NCBI RefSeq assembly: GCF_025766255.1
Contig: NW_026516670.1
Coordinates: forward strand, 310,001 to 374,000
Length of the DNA stretch: 64,000 bases
DNA from: Zychaea mexicana
Lineage: Eukaryota > Mucoromycota > Mucoromycetes > Mucorales > Lichtheimiaceae
Direction: 5' to 3'
In this document: positions 62,071 through 64,000 of the stretch, piece by piece
How positions within the stretch are numbered: the stretch's first letter is position 1
Layout: each line of letters opens with the position of its first letter
Notes under the pieces: model-generated
Told to the model about the DNA's origin: nothing
Database searches by the model: none
Seen by the model: only the letters and a program-made list of their open reading frames with translations
Translations under genes and position numbers: made by a program

Positions 62071-63703
62071 ACAGTATCTCTCTCTCTCCTTTACATCATT
62101 TTCACTCCATTTTATAGAAAAAGGACGATTCTTTTTTGTTAAAATTGCCCAATAAACCATCATAGAGTCTTATAGACTTGCTTTTTCGTCAACTCGAGTC
62201 TGTATACACCATGGCTCCAATTTGTTAAGTCTTGACCTTCAGGAAGGCGTTTACTTTCATCGTGTGTACTAGGAAATAATTCTTCATGACGTGTACATAG
62301 TATTGTTTTGTCGTCAGCGTGACATTCAGCTTTGGCTCACAAACTCCAAATCATTAGAGCAGGGTTTATGCTTGCCTGGACTATTCCCGATGGGCTTTGC
62401 GAACTGGACGTGTACCATACATCCACCCGTAGTCGCGGTATGCTTGAAGCATAGCGCGTTGTGTGCTAAGGGGTTTTGATCTGTAAAAAAGTCGTATAAA
62501 AACGATCAGGATGCACATATTCATATAATGTATAATACTATTCGCTAGCCACCACTAAGAGCACTTACATTCTTGACCGTATCGGCGGCGGTTTGGTTTT
62601 ATGTGATCAATATCGAAAGCGGTTTCCCATAGCTTCTGGCGCCAGAGCGGATTGCTTTCGAGTTGTCTGCATCTTGAAATCGACAACGGTGACCCGACCT
62701 ACACACACACAAAATATAAGAGTAAGATTATAAAAAAGCTGTAAACAATATTGTATGTGAGAAGCAAAGATACAAAAGCTGACCAATACCTCTGCGAGCA
62801 ATATGAGCGGTACCGGATCATTTCGATATACCATCCGTGCTCTTCTCACCTACTGATACAGAGTACGAGTATCCAACCGAAAGAACCCCGTTTGATGGGA
62901 ACCTAATGGCAATAGTGGCCAAGGCGTGCTCGTGGATAAGTTCGTTCGGAAAATTGAAGCAGGTCGTACGACAAATGCAGAAGGGAGATGCATAAATCTT
63001 CTCCCATCGCGAGACCGCAAATGAGTATGTCTGTGTCATGGAGCAGCTCTTAAAAGCGACCATGAATGAAGCTATCAACTAGTTCACAATAAAGAATCAG
63101 CAAACATATCGCAAACTGTTATCTGTTTAATATAGGCTTACCGATACAGTCTTCCCAATGATTGATTATGAAGTAGATTATTGGGATATTCGGCTTCATG
63201 GTTCAAAATGTTACTTGTTAATACTCATGCTGTTCCGACATAATGTTAGGACAATGAGTTTCTATGTGTACCATATTGATTAGTAAACACAATAATATAT
63301 ATATGTAGGATTATATCTACCTGCTCTTTCCACCTGACCTCGGTTGTGTAGGAGTTGTTGTAAAGCACCCTTCCAAACTCGATTCATGTAATACTTGATA
63401 TTTAGGGCATGCACTCTCATATCTGACATAAAATAGAAATGATGAGCTATCATATCCATTTTCCTTAGTTTCATAGTGCTTATATTCTGTACTTGAGCCA
63501 TACTTTGCAGCGCCATGACAACAAAATTGTTTGCTAACGTATCTCTCAATGATCCAGGAGTAATATCCTCTGGCTCGAAGTATTCTAATAAATCATACAG
63601 TGCACATGCATCAAATATAACAACATTAACCGTTTACCGAAGCCACCAATATCCTGCTCTGTTAGTTATTAATTTGAAATGTTGCAATCACTTACGTTCA
63701 TTA
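62071..63703. other. Intergenic region
   Basis: About 1.6 kb, AT-rich, short unsupported frames on both strands. Confidence 0.45.
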
Positions 63704-63890
63704 CAGTACCCGCTCGTTAAACCGATCACCTTTAAACCGATATTTCGTTAAACCAATCACTTCCCCAAAATACCAGCTTGATAAGCAGTATGTATGTCAT
63801 ATAGTGGACCCTCAATCTTTAAACCGATCATTTGTTAAACCGATCCCTTTCTCGAAAAACAGAGGTGATCGGTTTAACGAGCGGGTACTG
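63704..63890. mobile_element. 187-bp MITE, pogo/Tc1-mariner-like
   Basis: Perfect 28-bp inverted repeats beginning CAGTACCCGCTCGTTAAACC at both ends, flanked on each side by TA. Internal copies of TTAAACCGAT repeat the end sequence. The CAGT start, TA duplication and TTAAACCGA content fit the pogo/Tigger branch of Tc1-mariner. It has no coding capacity, so it needs a transposase from elsewhere. Confidence 0.85.
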
Positions 63891-64000
63891 TATTATGTGG
63901 GTTAGTTCTTTCTGCGACAAAGATTGCTGCTGTGCGCATTAGGTCTTCTTTCCATGGTAGCTATTGGATTATCGGATGTTAGTACGAGTTTTGGAATAAA

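Overview
The window is nuclear DNA of an early-diverging filamentous fungus, most likely Mucoromycota (Mucorales or a near relative). The host genes are rich in short introns (about 45-150 bp) with GT-AG ends. They include a white-collar-type LOV photoreceptor, the core proteins eEF1B-gamma, Sec66, condensin Cnd1, Rei1, Tfb3/MAT1 and COX8/VIIc, and many low-complexity Q/N/S/P tracts. Between them lie AT-rich intergenic stretches and several mobile elements. I rebuilt exon structures by hand from GT-AG sites and phase consistency. Where a junction did not close I say so.

Layout. 1-6.6 kb: most of a CACTA/Plavaka-like DNA transposon with a TNP2-type transposase (+), a convergent four-exon accessory gene (-) and palindromic subterminal repeats at both ends; its left terminus is outside the window. 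7.1-9.9 kb: a decayed LINE. 14.2-17.4 kb: a seven-helix membrane protein and Sec66, both on minus. 19.2-23.6 kb: a WC-1-like LOV/PAS/zinc-finger protein, followed about 160 bp later by eEF1B-gamma, both on plus. 25.6-34.7 kb: a minus-strand block with a secreted protein, a two-finger C2H2 factor with a 16-nt exon, and condensin subunit 1. 35.4-39.8 kb: a small SMP-like protein, an unknown serine/proline-rich protein and Rei1, the last two divergent. 45.2-48.0 kb: Tfb3/MAT1 and a convergent protein with a predicted signal sequence. 50.1 kb: tRNA-Ser(CGA). 61.5-62.1 kb: COX8/VIIc in five tiny exons.

The repeat-rich right half is the most unusual part. Two truncated Helitron copies (40.7 and 57.5 kb) keep only the end of a PIF1-like helicase and the CTAG/TTAG terminus. 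Attached to the first is an array of segments that each begin with a perfect GTAAGT and often carry a TGACGTGTCAA-like core. At 50.4-54.0 kb lie nested fold-back elements made from short GGGTC, GGTTC or GGATC units. A 187-bp MITE with perfect 28-bp inverted repeats and TA duplications ends the window.

The host genes are housekeeping or regulatory and do not form a visible pathway or cluster. I see no CRISPR array, bacterial operon or biosynthetic cluster.
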